A stretch of 64,000 bases of DNA from Flavobacterium sp. 90 (GTDB taxonomy: Bacteria; Bacteroidota; Bacteroidia; Flavobacteriales; Flavobacteriaceae). Positions 8,539-18,248 of the stretch are shown here, piece by piece; the first letter of the stretch is position 1; every line of letters starts with the position of its first letter. The position numbers were made by a program, and so were the translations under genes. The notes under the pieces are model-generated. The model was not told the origin of the DNA. It worked only from the letters and a program-made list of their open reading frames with translations, and searched no databases. The stretch spans positions 124,001-188,000 of the forward strand of contig NZ_SMGE01000001.1 of the NCBI RefSeq assembly GCF_004339525.1, in the 5' to 3' direction.

Positions 8539-9861
8539 ATGAAAAACATATTTTACTTATTTCTTACTTCGGCATTGGTTTCTTTTTCTCCTATAAAAGG
8601 TGCTACAACTTCAATCGAAAAAAACAAAATAGAAAATCCGAAAACTAAAATTTCGCTTCCACTTGCCGGAAATGCTTTTAGTAATAAACATATCGACGGA
8701 AGCACTACAATTACAGAAAATGGTATCGAAAACTGGACGGACTCTAAAGAAGTATTTACAGCTTATTTTAGAATTTATAAAGCGGGAACTTTTCAAATTA
8801 CCGTAGAAGAATCAGTTGAAGTTTTTGGGAAATCAGAATTGGAATTTTCGATTAACGGAATTTCTAAAAAAGTAAAATTTGACACTACAAAAAAGGCAAT
8901 AACCATTGGAAGCTGGACAATCAATAAAGAAGGTTATGTTGCTCTTAAAATAAAAGGAATCAGCAAAACAGGAAATCAATTTCCGTCCCTGAATCGCTTA
9001 ACGATTTCGAGTGAAGATTATGATGGCAAAATTTCTTATGTTCCAAATAACGAAGGAAACTTTTATCATTGGGGACGCCGCGGACCATCTGTACATTTAA
9101 ACTATCAGATTCCGGAAACTACAAACGCCGAATGGTATTACAACGAAGTTACAGTTCCCGAAAATGAAGATAAAATAGGTTCATATTTCATGGCAAATGG
9201 TTTTGGCGAAGGCTATTTTGGAATTCAGGTAAACTCTGCTACAGAACGAAGAATTTTATTCTCTGTTTGGAGTCCGTTTGAGACAGACGATCCGAAAAGT
9301 ATTCCGGAAACGCAAAAAATTAAAATGCTTAAAAAAGGTAAAAACGTTCATACAGGCGAGTTTGGAAGCGAAGGTTCAGGAGGTCAGAGTTATTTGAAAT
9401 ACAACTGGAAAGCCGGAACAACTTATAAATTCTTACTTCACGGAATTCCACAAAACAATAACAGCACCAATTATAGCGCGTATTTTTTTTCTCCCGAATT
9501 GGAAAAATGGATTTTGATTGCCAGTTTCAATCGTCCGCAAACTAATACTTACCTAAAAAGATTTCATTCGTTTTTAGAAAATTTCGTTCCGGAACAAGGC
9601 GATTTATCACGCAAAGTTCTATTCAATAATCAATGGATTTGTGATGATAAAGGAAATTGGTCAGAGATAAATTCGGTACGTTTTACAACAGATAATACCG
9701 GTACAAGAGAATACAGAATGGATTTTGCCGGCGGAATCGAAAAAGGTTCTTTCTATCTAAAAGACGGCGGATTCTTTAACAATTTTACAACACCTAAAAC
9801 CATTTTTACCAGACCATTAAACAATAAAAAACCGGAAATCGATTTTAACAAATTACCCTAA
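8539..9861 (+). CDS. Secreted DUF5077/DUF3472 domain protein
   Basis: 440 residues with an N-terminal signal peptide. Residues of about 35-150 form a beta-rich domain like DUF5077 (KISLPLAGNAFS, then GFWTINKEGY-type strands), and about 170-430 match DUF3472 (HWGRRGPSVHLNYQIP, NGFGEGYFGIQVNS, FSVWSPFETDDP, LLHGIP). These domains occur together in Bacteroidota proteins near glycoside hydrolases and probably bind or process carbohydrate, but no activity is established to my knowledge. It is the first gene after a terminator and a palindromic leader, with GH109 starting 28 bp downstream, so it probably leads an operon. Domain naming is confident, function is not. Confidence 0.85.
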   Translation: MKNIFYLFLTSALVSFSPIKGATTSIEKNKIENPKTKISLPLAGNAFSNKHIDGSTTITENGIENWTDSKEVFTAYFRIYKAGTFQITVEESVEVFGKSELEFSINGISKKVKFDTTKKAITIGSWTINKEGYVALKIKGISKTGNQFPSLNRLTISSEDYDGKISYVPNNEGNFYHWGRRGPSVHLNYQIPETTNAEWYYNEVTVPENEDKIGSYFMANGFGEGYFGIQVNSATERRILFSVWSPFETDDPKSIPETQKIKMLKKGKNVHTGEFGSEGSGGQSYLKYNWKAGTTYKFLLHGIPQNNNSTNYSAYFFSPELEKWILIASFNRPQTNTYLKRFHSFLENFVPEQGDLSRKVLFNNQWICDDKGNWSEINSVRFTTDNTGTREYRMDFAGGIEKGSFYLKDGGFFNNFTTPKTIFTRPLNNKKPEIDFNKLP

Positions 9862-9889
9862 TAAATTGATTTCAAAACCAAAATTAACT

Positions 9890-11269
9890 ATGAAAACCAG
9901 ATTTTTAAAATTTACATTAGTCGCTTTTGTTTTATTCGGAGGAATGATTGCATCGGCTCAAATGATTAAAACCAAAACCCCTTCACGCCCAAAAGGACAA
10001 CAAGATGTTTTGCGTTTAGCCACAGATCCTATTCCAACTGTTCGCGTTGCTTTTATCGGACTTGGAATGCGCGGTCCGGGAGCGGTCGAGCGTATGACGC
10101 ATATTCCGGGAGTCGAAATTGTGGCGCTTTGTGATATGTTAGAAAAAAACACACAATCGGCAAATGAAATTTTGACCAAAGCAGGACTTCCAAAAGCACA
10201 AGAATTTTTCGGTGACGAAAATGCCTGGAGAAAAGTAACCGCTTTACCAAATGTTGATTTAGTATATGTTGCCACAGATTGGAAACATCATGCCTTAATT
10301 GGCGTTCAGGCTATGAAAGACGGAAAACACGTTGCTATAGAAGTTCCCGGAGCTTTAACAATGAAAGAAATTTGGGATTTAATTGATACTTCTGAGAAAA
10401 CCAGAAAACATTGCATGCAGCTTGAAAATTGCGTTTATGATTTCTTCGAATTAACGACTTTAAATATGGCACAACAAGGTTTATTTGGCGAAATTCTTCA
10501 CGCCGAAGGATCTTATATTCACGGTTTACAGCCTTTTTGGGGCGAATACTGGAACAACTGGAGAATGGATTATAACATAAAACATCGTGGTGATGTTTAT
10601 GCTACACACGGAATGGGTCCGGCTTGTCAGGCTTTGAATATTCATCGTGGTGACAAAATGAATTTCCTGGTTTCTATGGACACAAAAGCAGTTGGAAATC
10701 CTGCTTATATCAAAGAAAAATCAGGTCAGGAAATTAAAGATTTTAGAAATGGAGATCACACAATGACAATGATTCGTACTGAAAACGGAAAAACAATTCA
10801 AATTCAGCACGACGTAACTTCTCCTCGTCCGTATAGCAGAATGTATCAATTGAGCGGTACAAAAGGTTTTGCAAACAAATATCCGTTAGAAGGTTATGCA
10901 TTAGATGGTGCAGCATTAGGTGATGATGTAAAACCAAATCACGAAAAATTAAGTGCGCATTCATTTGTTCCTGAAGAAGTAAAAAAAGCTTTGATGGAAA
11001 AATACAAACATCCAATTGTAAAAAATATCGAAGAGCAAGCCAAAAAAGTAGGCGGTCATGGCGGAATGGATTTCGTTATGGATTATCGTTTGATTCATTG
11101 TTTGCAAAAAGGACTTCCGCTAGATATGGATGTTTATGATCTTGCCGAATGGTCTTGTCTTGGTCCTTTGACAGAAATTTCCCTTGATAAAGGTTCTGTT
11201 CCGGTAGAAATTCCCGACTTCACTCGTGGCGGATGGAAAAAATTACAAAAATTAGAGTTTTCAGAATAA
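9890..11269 (+). CDS. GH109-type Gfo/Idh/MocA oxidoreductase-like glycosidase (alpha-N-acetylgalactosaminidase family)
   Basis: 459 residues from the ATG at 9890; the frame extends upstream only to a TTG. A signal peptide (ending near IASAQ) is followed by a Rossmann fold with the dinucleotide motif GLGMRGPGAVERM near residue 55 and EVPGALTM further on. Exported Gfo/Idh/MocA proteins with GLGxRG and this overall length are the GH109 family, whose founding member removes terminal alpha-GalNAc through an NAD-dependent mechanism. The conserved THGMGPACQ segment fits. Next to an M60 peptidase and a GH35 galactosidase this points to mucin-type O-glycan breakdown. Substrate is inferred from the family; other activities are known in GH109. 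Confidence 0.87.
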   Translation: MKTRFLKFTLVAFVLFGGMIASAQMIKTKTPSRPKGQQDVLRLATDPIPTVRVAFIGLGMRGPGAVERMTHIPGVEIVALCDMLEKNTQSANEILTKAGLPKAQEFFGDENAWRKVTALPNVDLVYVATDWKHHALIGVQAMKDGKHVAIEVPGALTMKEIWDLIDTSEKTRKHCMQLENCVYDFFELTTLNMAQQGLFGEILHAEGSYIHGLQPFWGEYWNNWRMDYNIKHRGDVYATHGMGPACQALNIHRGDKMNFLVSMDTKAVGNPAYIKEKSGQEIKDFRNGDHTMTMIRTENGKTIQIQHDVTSPRPYSRMYQLSGTKGFANKYPLEGYALDGAALGDDVKPNHEKLSAHSFVPEEVKKALMEKYKHPIVKNIEEQAKKVGGHGGMDFVMDYRLIHCLQKGLPLDMDVYDLAEWSCLGPLTEISLDKGSVPVEIPDFTRGGWKKLQKLEFSE

Positions 11270-11362
11270 ATATTTTTATATTGGTTAGTTGAAAAGAAGC
11301 AGGAGAGCAAGTCATGGTGCTCTCTTGCTCATTTAATTACATTTCAAAAATGAAAAATTAAA

Positions 11363-13222
11363 ATGAAAAAAATACACTTTATTCTTCTATTTTCAATCTT
11401 TACGATTTCGATTACTTCGGCTCAAAAAAAGCAAACTTTCGCCATTAGCGAAGGCAATTTTTTACTGAACGGAAAACCTGTTCAAATTCATTCCGGTGAA
11501 ATGCATTATTCCCGTATTCCACAACCTTATTGGCGTCACCGTTTAAAAATGATGAAAGCCATGGGATTAAACGCCGTTGCGACTTATGTCTTTTGGAATT
11601 ACCACGAAATCGCACCTGGAGTTTGGGATTTTAAAACCGGAAATAAAAACTTAGCTGAATATATTAAAACAGCACAAGAAGAAGGTTTATTCGTAATCTT
11701 ACGTCCGGGTCCGTATGTTTGTGCCGAATGGGAATTTGGCGGTTATCCGTGGTTTTTACAGAACGTTCCTAATATGGTTATTCGCGGAAACAACAAGGAA
11801 TATTTGGCAGCTACAAAAGCTTATTTTACTGAATTATACAAACAAGTCAAAGATTTGCAAATTACCAAAGGAGGTCCGATTATTATGGTTCAGGGCGAAA
11901 ACGAATTTGGTTCTTATGTAGCGCAACGCAAAGATATTCCGCTTGAAGAACATAAAAAATACAGTGCAGCCGTATTTCAGCAATTGAAAGATATTGGTTT
12001 TGAAGTTCCGTTTTTTACCTCAGACGGAAGTTGGTTGTTTGAAGGAGGCGCTTTGCCTGGTGCATTACCAACTGCAAATGGAGAAAGCGATATCACTAAA
12101 TTAAAAAAAGTGGTCGATCAATTCAACAATGGAAAAGGTCCTTATATGGTTGCCGAATTTTATCCGGGTTGGTTAGATCATTGGGCAGAACCATTCCCGA
12201 CACAAACTCCGGAAGAAACGGTTCAACTAACAAAAAAATATCTGGACAATAAGGTTTCTTTCAATTATTACATGGTTCATGGCGGAACTAATTTTGGTTT
12301 TACTTCGGGCGCAAATTATGATCAAGAACACGATATTCAGCCTGATATGACTTCTTATGATTATGATGCTCCAATTAGTGAAGCTGGCTGGGCAACGCCA
12401 AAATATAATGCTTTAAGAGAATTACTAAAAACAAAGGAAACTCCGGCTGTTCCGGAGAAAACGCCTGTAATTACAATTCCGAATATAACGTTGACAAAAA
12501 TTGTTGATCTTGCCGATGTAAAATCTAAAATCACTCCCGTTATAAACGATAATCCGCAAACATTTGAACAATTAAATCAAGGCGACGGCTATGTTTGGTA
12601 TAGCAAAAGATTTACGCAGCCTATAAGCGGAAAACTGGAATTAAACGGATTGCGTGATTATGCAATCGTATATATAAACGGAAAAAAAGTCGCTGAATTA
12701 AACCGTTATTATAAAAAATACGATTGCGAAATCGAAGTTCCTTTTAATGCAACTTTAGATATTCTGGTCGAAAATATGGGACGTATCAACTACGGTTCTC
12801 AAATTAATGACAATAATAAAGGAATCATAAGTCCGGTTATTATCAACGGTGAAACAATTACCGGAGATTGGAAAATGTATCAATTACCAATGGCACAGGA
12901 ACCAAATCTGGAGGCGTATAAAAATTCGGGAAAAATAAACCGTCCCACTTTATATCAGGGAACTTTTGAGCTTAGTAAAACCGGAGATACTTTTCTGGAT
13001 ATGCGCGATTTTGGAAAAGGAATCGTCTTTGTAAACGGAATCAATATTGGGCGTTATTGGAGCGTTGGCCCACAACAAACTTTATACTTGCCAGGTTGTT
13101 GGCTTAAAAAAGGTAAAAATAGCATCCTGATTTTTGAACAAAAAAATGAAGTGATGCAAAAAGAAGTAAAAACAATAAGTACTCCAATTCTGGAAGATTT
13201 AAAACCAGAGAAAGGTTTATAA
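11363..13222 (+). CDS. GH35 beta-galactosidase, secreted
   Basis: 619 residues, signal peptide ending near TSAQK. The barrel shows the GH35 landmarks: YWRHRLKMMKAMGLNAVATY, RPGPYVCAEWEFGGYPWFL, acid/base glutamate in QGENEFGSY (about residue 179) and nucleophile glutamate in VAEFYPGWLDHW (about 265). C-terminal beta domains (about 400-600) with YVWYSKRF and NIGRYWSVGPQQTLYLP are the usual jelly-roll parts. Length is normal for bacterial GH35. It follows the GH109 gene by 93 bp on the same strand. It would release terminal beta-galactose, for example from core-1 type glycans. The long non-coding gap after it marks the end of this block. Confidence 0.95.
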   Translation: MKKIHFILLFSIFTISITSAQKKQTFAISEGNFLLNGKPVQIHSGEMHYSRIPQPYWRHRLKMMKAMGLNAVATYVFWNYHEIAPGVWDFKTGNKNLAEYIKTAQEEGLFVILRPGPYVCAEWEFGGYPWFLQNVPNMVIRGNNKEYLAATKAYFTELYKQVKDLQITKGGPIIMVQGENEFGSYVAQRKDIPLEEHKKYSAAVFQQLKDIGFEVPFFTSDGSWLFEGGALPGALPTANGESDITKLKKVVDQFNNGKGPYMVAEFYPGWLDHWAEPFPTQTPEETVQLTKKYLDNKVSFNYYMVHGGTNFGFTSGANYDQEHDIQPDMTSYDYDAPISEAGWATPKYNALRELLKTKETPAVPEKTPVITIPNITLTKIVDLADVKSKITPVINDNPQTFEQLNQGDGYVWYSKRFTQPISGKLELNGLRDYAIVYINGKKVAELNRYYKKYDCEIEVPFNATLDILVENMGRINYGSQINDNNKGIISPVIINGETITGDWKMYQLPMAQEPNLEAYKNSGKINRPTLYQGTFELSKTGDTFLDMRDFGKGIVFVNGINIGRYWSVGPQQTLYLPGCWLKKGKNSILIFEQKNEVMQKEVKTISTPILEDLKPEKGL

Positions 13223-13653
13223 ATATGTATTGCATTATCCTAACAGGTTTTTAAAACCTGTTAGGTATTATTTCACTTTTGATTTATAATCTAAAATTAA
13301 ATCTGTAAAATTGGCGAGAAAACATTTAGCCACAGATTATAAGGATTAAAAAGATTTTTCACGCAGATTTTGCTGATTTAAGCTGATAGACGCTGATTTT
13401 ATTTTAAGCTTTTTGTAAGCTTTAACAAAACAAAATTAGTCTCGCAAAGACACAAAAGCGCAAAGTTTTTTGTCATTTCGACGAAGGAGAAATCACACAA
13501 GAATCTCAGCAAAGAAAATCGCCAATCTTTGTAGATCGCGAGTGTGATTTCTCCTTCGTCGAAATGACAATATTGTGTTTAAACTTTACGCTTAGAAACA
13601 AAAAAACCATTCGTTCTAACGAATGGTTTTTTTAATATTATTAGTTCTAAAAA
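13223..13653. repeat. Intergenic region with two inverted repeats and a terminator
   Basis: No gene seen in 431 bp. It holds CCTAACAGG-TTTTTAAAA-CCTGTTAGG at 13239-13265 (also at 40230-40260 and 56841-56870), a fragment of the CACAGATT..GGATTAAAA family near 13331-13400, and a 99-bp inverted repeat at 13471-13569 whose 28-base arms begin TGTCATTTCGACGAAGGAG. Relatives of the last lie at 56662-56764 and, as a single arm, near 44790-44816. Confidence 0.8.
13601..13633. terminator. Bidirectional intrinsic terminator
   Basis: AAAAAACCATTCGTT and AACGAATGGTTTTTT form a perfect 15-bp stem with a CT loop, giving T runs on both strands. It lies 20 bp past the OsmC stop and ends the leftward guaA-LysM-OsmC transcript. 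Confidence 0.85.
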
Positions 13654-14055
13654 TTACTTCCAGTTAAAAGTAATACGTTTATCAATTTCTGAACTTAAAC
13701 TTAAGAATACAGGACAAGTCATTCCTGCACGTTCAAGGATTGTTCTGCTTTTTTCGTCTTCAACGCCTTGCATATCAAAAACAATTTCGATAGCTCCAAT
13801 TCTTCTTGGCTCAGCATTCATTATTTTAGTTACTTCGGCAGTTGAACCAATAAAATTTACGTTCAAATCGCGCGCTTTGATTCCCATAATAGTCATCATG
13901 CAGCTTGCCAAAGCATTGGCAACAGTATCAGTTGGAGAAAAAGCCTCCCCTTTTCCATTATTATCAAGTGGTGCATCAGAAATGATTTCACTTCCTGATT
14001 GCACGTGAATTGAGCTTGTTCTTAAATCGCCTAAATAGGTTACTTTTGATGTCAT
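13654..14055 (-). CDS. OsmC/Ohr family protein
   Basis: 133 residues, the usual length. Two cysteines at about 52 (ALASCMMTIMG) and 114 (GMTCPVFLS) are the redox pair used by OsmC/Ohr peroxidases to reduce organic or fatty-acid hydroperoxides. No signal peptide, so cytoplasmic. Its ATG overlaps the stop of the upstream LysM gene (TAATG), which implies translational coupling. It is the last gene before a strong terminator. Whether it is OsmC-like or the YhfA-like branch cannot be settled by eye. Confidence 0.9.
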   Translation of the reverse strand: MTSKVTYLGDLRTSSIHVQSGSEIISDAPLDNNGKGEAFSPTDTVANALASCMMTIMGIKARDLNVNFIGSTAEVTKIMNAEPRRIGAIEIVFDMQGVEDEKSRTILERAGMTCPVFLSLSSEIDKRITFNWK

Positions 14056-16175
14056 TAGTTTGCTACTTTTAAAGTTAAATCGCTGTCGTAATATAAAATG
14101 TAAACACCTTTGTTTGCGTGTCCGCCATCTTCTTTTTTATAAAATTGAAACTTATTGTCAACTTGTTCCGTTGTCATTAAATCTGCTGTTTCCTGATATG
14201 TTTTTCCTTGTACCAAACGCATCATCGCATCAAAAGTAACATCAAATCCGCGTGTTGCATACGTATTCGGGTTTACTTTATTTTTCAATCTATATTGTTT
14301 TTCGAAAATTAAAACTCCTGGTTCATCACTCTCACGAGTTACAGACGGATACATTAATTTTAATTTTATTAAATTATCAAAACTAATTTCATCTGTATCA
14401 AGTGTACTGTTTGGTTCTAAAATCACCAATTGAACCTGACACGTTTTTTGAGCATCAAGCAACGCTTTAATAGTAGTTTTTACCATTGCAGTATTACCTG
14501 TTTCCATCACCACATAATTCATTCGGTTTGGCAATAATGAACTTTTTAAATTAGCAACATCTAATGCTCCGGTTTCAGTCAAGGCAGCAAATACAACACC
14601 TTTTTGGTTTTGTTTGATGTAATTAATTACAGATTCTTTTTTCTTGTCTACAACCGCAACAATGTTTCCGTTTTTAGCGCGCATATAATCAAATATTGCA
14701 TTTCTAACCACATCATTCGATGGAATTGTCTGATATAAATTTTCAATTGGATTCGCTGAATCTTTCGATAATGGCGAAATCACAGGAACTTCATAAGAAC
14801 GTAATGCATTTGCCGTAGCTTCGGCATTACTTTGATAAAATGGTCCAATCACAGCATTTGCATCCTGTACTTTATTCTGAGCAATTAAACTCGCAATATT
14901 CGAAGAACTCTTAGTTTCCTGAGAATCATAAATCGCAACATCAATTGGCAATTTCAATGTTTTAGCTGAATCTATCGCCATCATAGCTCCCGAATAAAAA
15001 TCAAGAGTCATATTCAGGAATTTGTCACTTTTGATTCTGGTAGCTGTACTTGTAGTATCGTTTTGCATTTTTGCCAGATTAAAAGGCAATAACAAAACTA
15101 ATTTTTTACGTTCGTTCTGACCTCTTTTTTTAGTCAACTCCACTACTTCTGGATTTGCGGAAACAGTTTCAGATTTTACTTTATCTACTATTTTAATACC
15201 TGCAGTACTTTCAGTCGATTTATCAATTGCTACTTCAGTTGGTTTTTCAGCAGGTTTTTCCAGAGGAATAATAGGTTGTGGCGCTAAATATCCAGCCGGA
15301 ACTTTTAGAACCATTCCTTCTTTTACACCTTCAGAAAGTGCAGGATTTAGTTGCGTCAATTCTTCCTGAGAGATATGAAAAGTTCTTCCTAAACTATAAA
15401 AAGTCTCCTTAGGTTTTACCTGATATTCCATATAAGAAGTTGCTTTTTTAGAAGTCTCAGCCGCTTTTTTAGTTTCAACTGGTTTTGCAACATTCGTAAC
15501 TGTTTGAGCAGGAGTTTCCGTTTTTGGAGCGGTTCCTTTTATAGTAACACGATATCCGACAGGCAAACTTGAAACGATTTCAGGATTGCGTTTTTCCAGA
15601 TCTTCAACTGTTGTATTGTATTTTTTTGCAATCGAAAACTTAGTTTCTTTTGCTACAACATCATGATATACATACTTTTCCTGCGCAACAGATTTTACTG
15701 TTTTATCAGCTGTAGCTGATGTAGTTGCAACCGCAGTTTTTGCTGTTGATCCTTTTGCCGGAATTACCAATGTTTGTCCAATTTGCAAACCATCTTTTAC
15801 TAAAAAAGGATTTGCTGCTTTTAAAGCTTCATCGGTAATATCATATTTTTTTTCAATTCCAAATAAGGTTTCTTTAGGCTGTACCTCGTGGGTAGTTGGA
15901 TTCTTACCCGCACTTTTTTTAACTGCTTTTTCTTCTGTTTTAGCAACAGTAGTTTTTGCACCATTTGTTGGAATTAACAAAACCGTATTTGGTTTTACAC
16001 CATTTCTGGCATCCGGATTCAGGGTATAAATATCGTAAGGCGTAACCTTAAATTTTACGGCAATCTGGTTTATGGATTCTCCATTTGAAACCGTGTATTT
16101 AACTACTTTTTCTTGTGAAAAAGCGTTACAGGTAACAAAAAAAACCAGAGACAATAATGTTGAATAATATTTCAT
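14055..16175 (-). CDS. Four LysM domains fused to a periplasmic-binding-protein-like domain
   Basis: 706 residues with a signal peptide (ending near CNAFSQ). Four LysM units follow at about residues 26-70, 92-137, 168-210 and 250-295 (for example ETLFGIEKKYDITDEALKAA). After a proline/threonine-rich linker, residues of about 350-700 look like a type I periplasmic-binding fold: KLVLLLPFNL, a DFYSGAMMAID helix, ANAVIGPFYQSNAEAT and VISPLSKDS. The same fold is used by LpoA, the outer-membrane activator of a peptidoglycan synthase in E. coli, so a cell-wall role is plausible but inferred. It follows another LysM gene by 98 bp and precedes osmC with an overlap. Confidence 0.87.
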   Translation of the reverse strand: MKYYSTLLSLVFFVTCNAFSQEKVVKYTVSNGESINQIAVKFKVTPYDIYTLNPDARNGVKPNTVLLIPTNGAKTTVAKTEEKAVKKSAGKNPTTHEVQPKETLFGIEKKYDITDEALKAANPFLVKDGLQIGQTLVIPAKGSTAKTAVATTSATADKTVKSVAQEKYVYHDVVAKETKFSIAKKYNTTVEDLEKRNPEIVSSLPVGYRVTIKGTAPKTETPAQTVTNVAKPVETKKAAETSKKATSYMEYQVKPKETFYSLGRTFHISQEELTQLNPALSEGVKEGMVLKVPAGYLAPQPIIPLEKPAEKPTEVAIDKSTESTAGIKIVDKVKSETVSANPEVVELTKKRGQNERKKLVLLLPFNLAKMQNDTTSTATRIKSDKFLNMTLDFYSGAMMAIDSAKTLKLPIDVAIYDSQETKSSSNIASLIAQNKVQDANAVIGPFYQSNAEATANALRSYEVPVISPLSKDSANPIENLYQTIPSNDVVRNAIFDYMRAKNGNIVAVVDKKKESVINYIKQNQKGVVFAALTETGALDVANLKSSLLPNRMNYVVMETGNTAMVKTTIKALLDAQKTCQVQLVILEPNSTLDTDEISFDNLIKLKLMYPSVTRESDEPGVLIFEKQYRLKNKVNPNTYATRGFDVTFDAMMRLVQGKTYQETADLMTTEQVDNKFQFYKKEDGGHANKGVYILYYDSDLTLKVAN

Positions 16176-16273
16176 AATAGGACTTAAAACAATTTAATTT
16201 CTAATTCAAAAAACAAGTTACTAATTTCTCTTTAAAACAAGATTCTTGCCACTTGTTAATTTTGCGCTAATTA

Positions 16274-18187
16274 TTATCTAAGATCAATTTCTACCTTAGC
16301 AATAACGATCTCTTTATATAACTCAACTTCTTCTTTTTTCTTGCATTGATAGAGCACTTCTTCCATATTTTCGAACTTATCCGAATAAACATAATACGAA
16401 AGACTGTTGATATTAAAGAAGAAACTAGCGTTAAAATCGCCAGAATCAATGAGTTTCATAATGAGCTTATCTCTTAGCGTCGCGTCTGTAAATATACCTA
16501 AAACTAAGTAATAGCCGTTTGAAACTTCTTTAAGATTATCAAAAACTTCAACCTTTATTGTTTTATCTTTTTTAAGAGGATTTTCCTTTAATTCGCGTTT
16601 CATTTCTTCCAGCGAAATTGTTTTTGCAGCTTCGGCGGAAGCGTTTTTACTTTGATTTTTAACCGCTTGATCCTGATACTTTTTCAATTTTACCAAAGCC
16701 AGTTTATCATCAAATTTTCTCGCTTCCATACTATAAAAAGAAGCTTTACTGATATGACGCTTTACTTCAATTTTTTTCTGAATATCTAAGGAATCAATTT
16801 TTGCAATCAAAAGCTGATTTTGTGCATCACCTTGCTCCTGCTCTATTTTATAACGTTTAATTTCGTCAAGCGAAAGTCGTTGCTGCAAGGAAGTTGAAAC
16901 GGTATTCTTCTCGCTTTCGCGGATTTTCTTCTTGTATTCCTGATTTTCTTCAACAGCAATTCTTTCGACTTTATTCATTAATCCGGCGTAAGCTTTTCGG
17001 TTTTCGGCCAATTCTTTCTTTAATTGAGAAGATAATTCGCTGGTTTTTCCGATGCTTTCATACGAACGTTTTTCCAGACGTTTTGATTCATCAACATTCA
17101 AAACGTCCATTCTTTTTAAGTCGACCAAATCATTGTTCATCGTATTGACTAACGAATCTAATTTTGCCATTAAAATATCCTGAACATTTTTATTGGCTTC
17201 CAGAACCAAACGTAATTTCTCAACCGAATTTTCTTTAGAACCGTTCATATCATTCAGATTAACTTTCAAATCATTAATCTTAATAATCTTCTGATTCATT
17301 TCTTTCTGAACCACCAATCTGTCTTTTAAATCATCGATTTCAAACGTTTTGGCTTTTCCTTTTTCGACCACAACTTGTTTTTCGGCAAGAGCCAACATCA
17401 ATTCTTCACTTTCATTTGTGGGTTTTACTTCTTTGGTATTAATCGCCAATTTATTGCCAACAATTAATCCGTTTACAATTTCAGGATTTTGAGATTCTAA
17501 CTGATCGATAGAAATTCCGTATTTTTTGGCAATCGAGAATTTAGTTTCCTTTGGCTCGACCACATGAAAAATAGTTTCCTGATTGATCACACGAACTCGA
17601 CCGTCTAAGGTTTTTCTTTTGTTTGGAATTGTAATAGTCTGACCAATTTGCAAACCATTTTGAAGAATATCTTTGTTTTGATTTTCTAAATCCTGTACAG
17701 AAACATTGTATTGTCTCGCAATGCTAAACAAAGATTCTTTAGCTACAACCTGATGTGTAACTTTTGACGAAGCTGTACTTTCTGTTTTGGAAATATTTGC
17801 AGGATTCTGCGGAATACTTAATTCCTGACCAATCTGAAGTCCGTTGGCAAGAATTGGATTTGCATTTTGAAGCGCTTCTACAGAAACATTGTATTGCTTT
17901 GATAAACCAAAAAGGGTTTCTTTTGCACCAACAATATGAGTAATTTGTTGGTTAGATTTTTGCTTTTCTTCTCCGTGAACCGGAATTTTGATAATCTGGT
18001 TGTCTTTGATTCCGTTTTGAGCTTCGGGGTTGAGTTTGTAAATTTCGTCAATCGAAACCTTGTATTTTTGGGCAATAAAATAAGCGGTTTCTCCTTTTTG
18101 AATTTTGTGTTCAATAATTGAATCTTGCGCAGTTATTTTGTTAAAAGACAAAATAAACACAAGAGAAATCGTTAAAAACTCTCTCAT
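16274..18187 (-). CDS. Four LysM domains, coiled coil and SPOR-like C-terminus
   Basis: 637 residues, signal peptide ending near ITAQD. Four LysM units in the first 255 residues (EHKIQKGETAYFIAQKYKV and three related units) should bind peptidoglycan. Residues of about 265-540 are rich in K, E and L heptads and predicted coiled coil. The last 90 residues (GYYLVLGIFTDATLRDKLIM and after) resemble a SPOR-type fold. Such modular proteins may bridge peptidoglycan and envelope machines. It is 61 bp after guaA on the same strand and followed by the second LysM protein. Exact function unknown. Confidence 0.85.
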   Translation of the reverse strand: MREFLTISLVFILSFNKITAQDSIIEHKIQKGETAYFIAQKYKVSIDEIYKLNPEAQNGIKDNQIIKIPVHGEEKQKSNQQITHIVGAKETLFGLSKQYNVSVEALQNANPILANGLQIGQELSIPQNPANISKTESTASSKVTHQVVAKESLFSIARQYNVSVQDLENQNKDILQNGLQIGQTITIPNKRKTLDGRVRVINQETIFHVVEPKETKFSIAKKYGISIDQLESQNPEIVNGLIVGNKLAINTKEVKPTNESEELMLALAEKQVVVEKGKAKTFEIDDLKDRLVVQKEMNQKIIKINDLKVNLNDMNGSKENSVEKLRLVLEANKNVQDILMAKLDSLVNTMNNDLVDLKRMDVLNVDESKRLEKRSYESIGKTSELSSQLKKELAENRKAYAGLMNKVERIAVEENQEYKKKIRESEKNTVSTSLQQRLSLDEIKRYKIEQEQGDAQNQLLIAKIDSLDIQKKIEVKRHISKASFYSMEARKFDDKLALVKLKKYQDQAVKNQSKNASAEAAKTISLEEMKRELKENPLKKDKTIKVEVFDNLKEVSNGYYLVLGIFTDATLRDKLIMKLIDSGDFNASFFFNINSLSYYVYSDKFENMEEVLYQCKKKEEVELYKEIVIAKVEIDLR

Positions 18188-18248
18188 AATTAGTAGGTTT
18201 AAAAAATTAAGGCATTACAAATGTAACGCCTTAATTTGAAAAACAATA

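Noticed and set aside
13471..13569. Possible CRISPR or phage attachment site because of long paired arms
   Set aside because: There is a single pair of inverted arms, no regularly spaced direct repeats, no cas genes and no integrase. Relatives in other gaps show it is a dispersed intergenic repeat.
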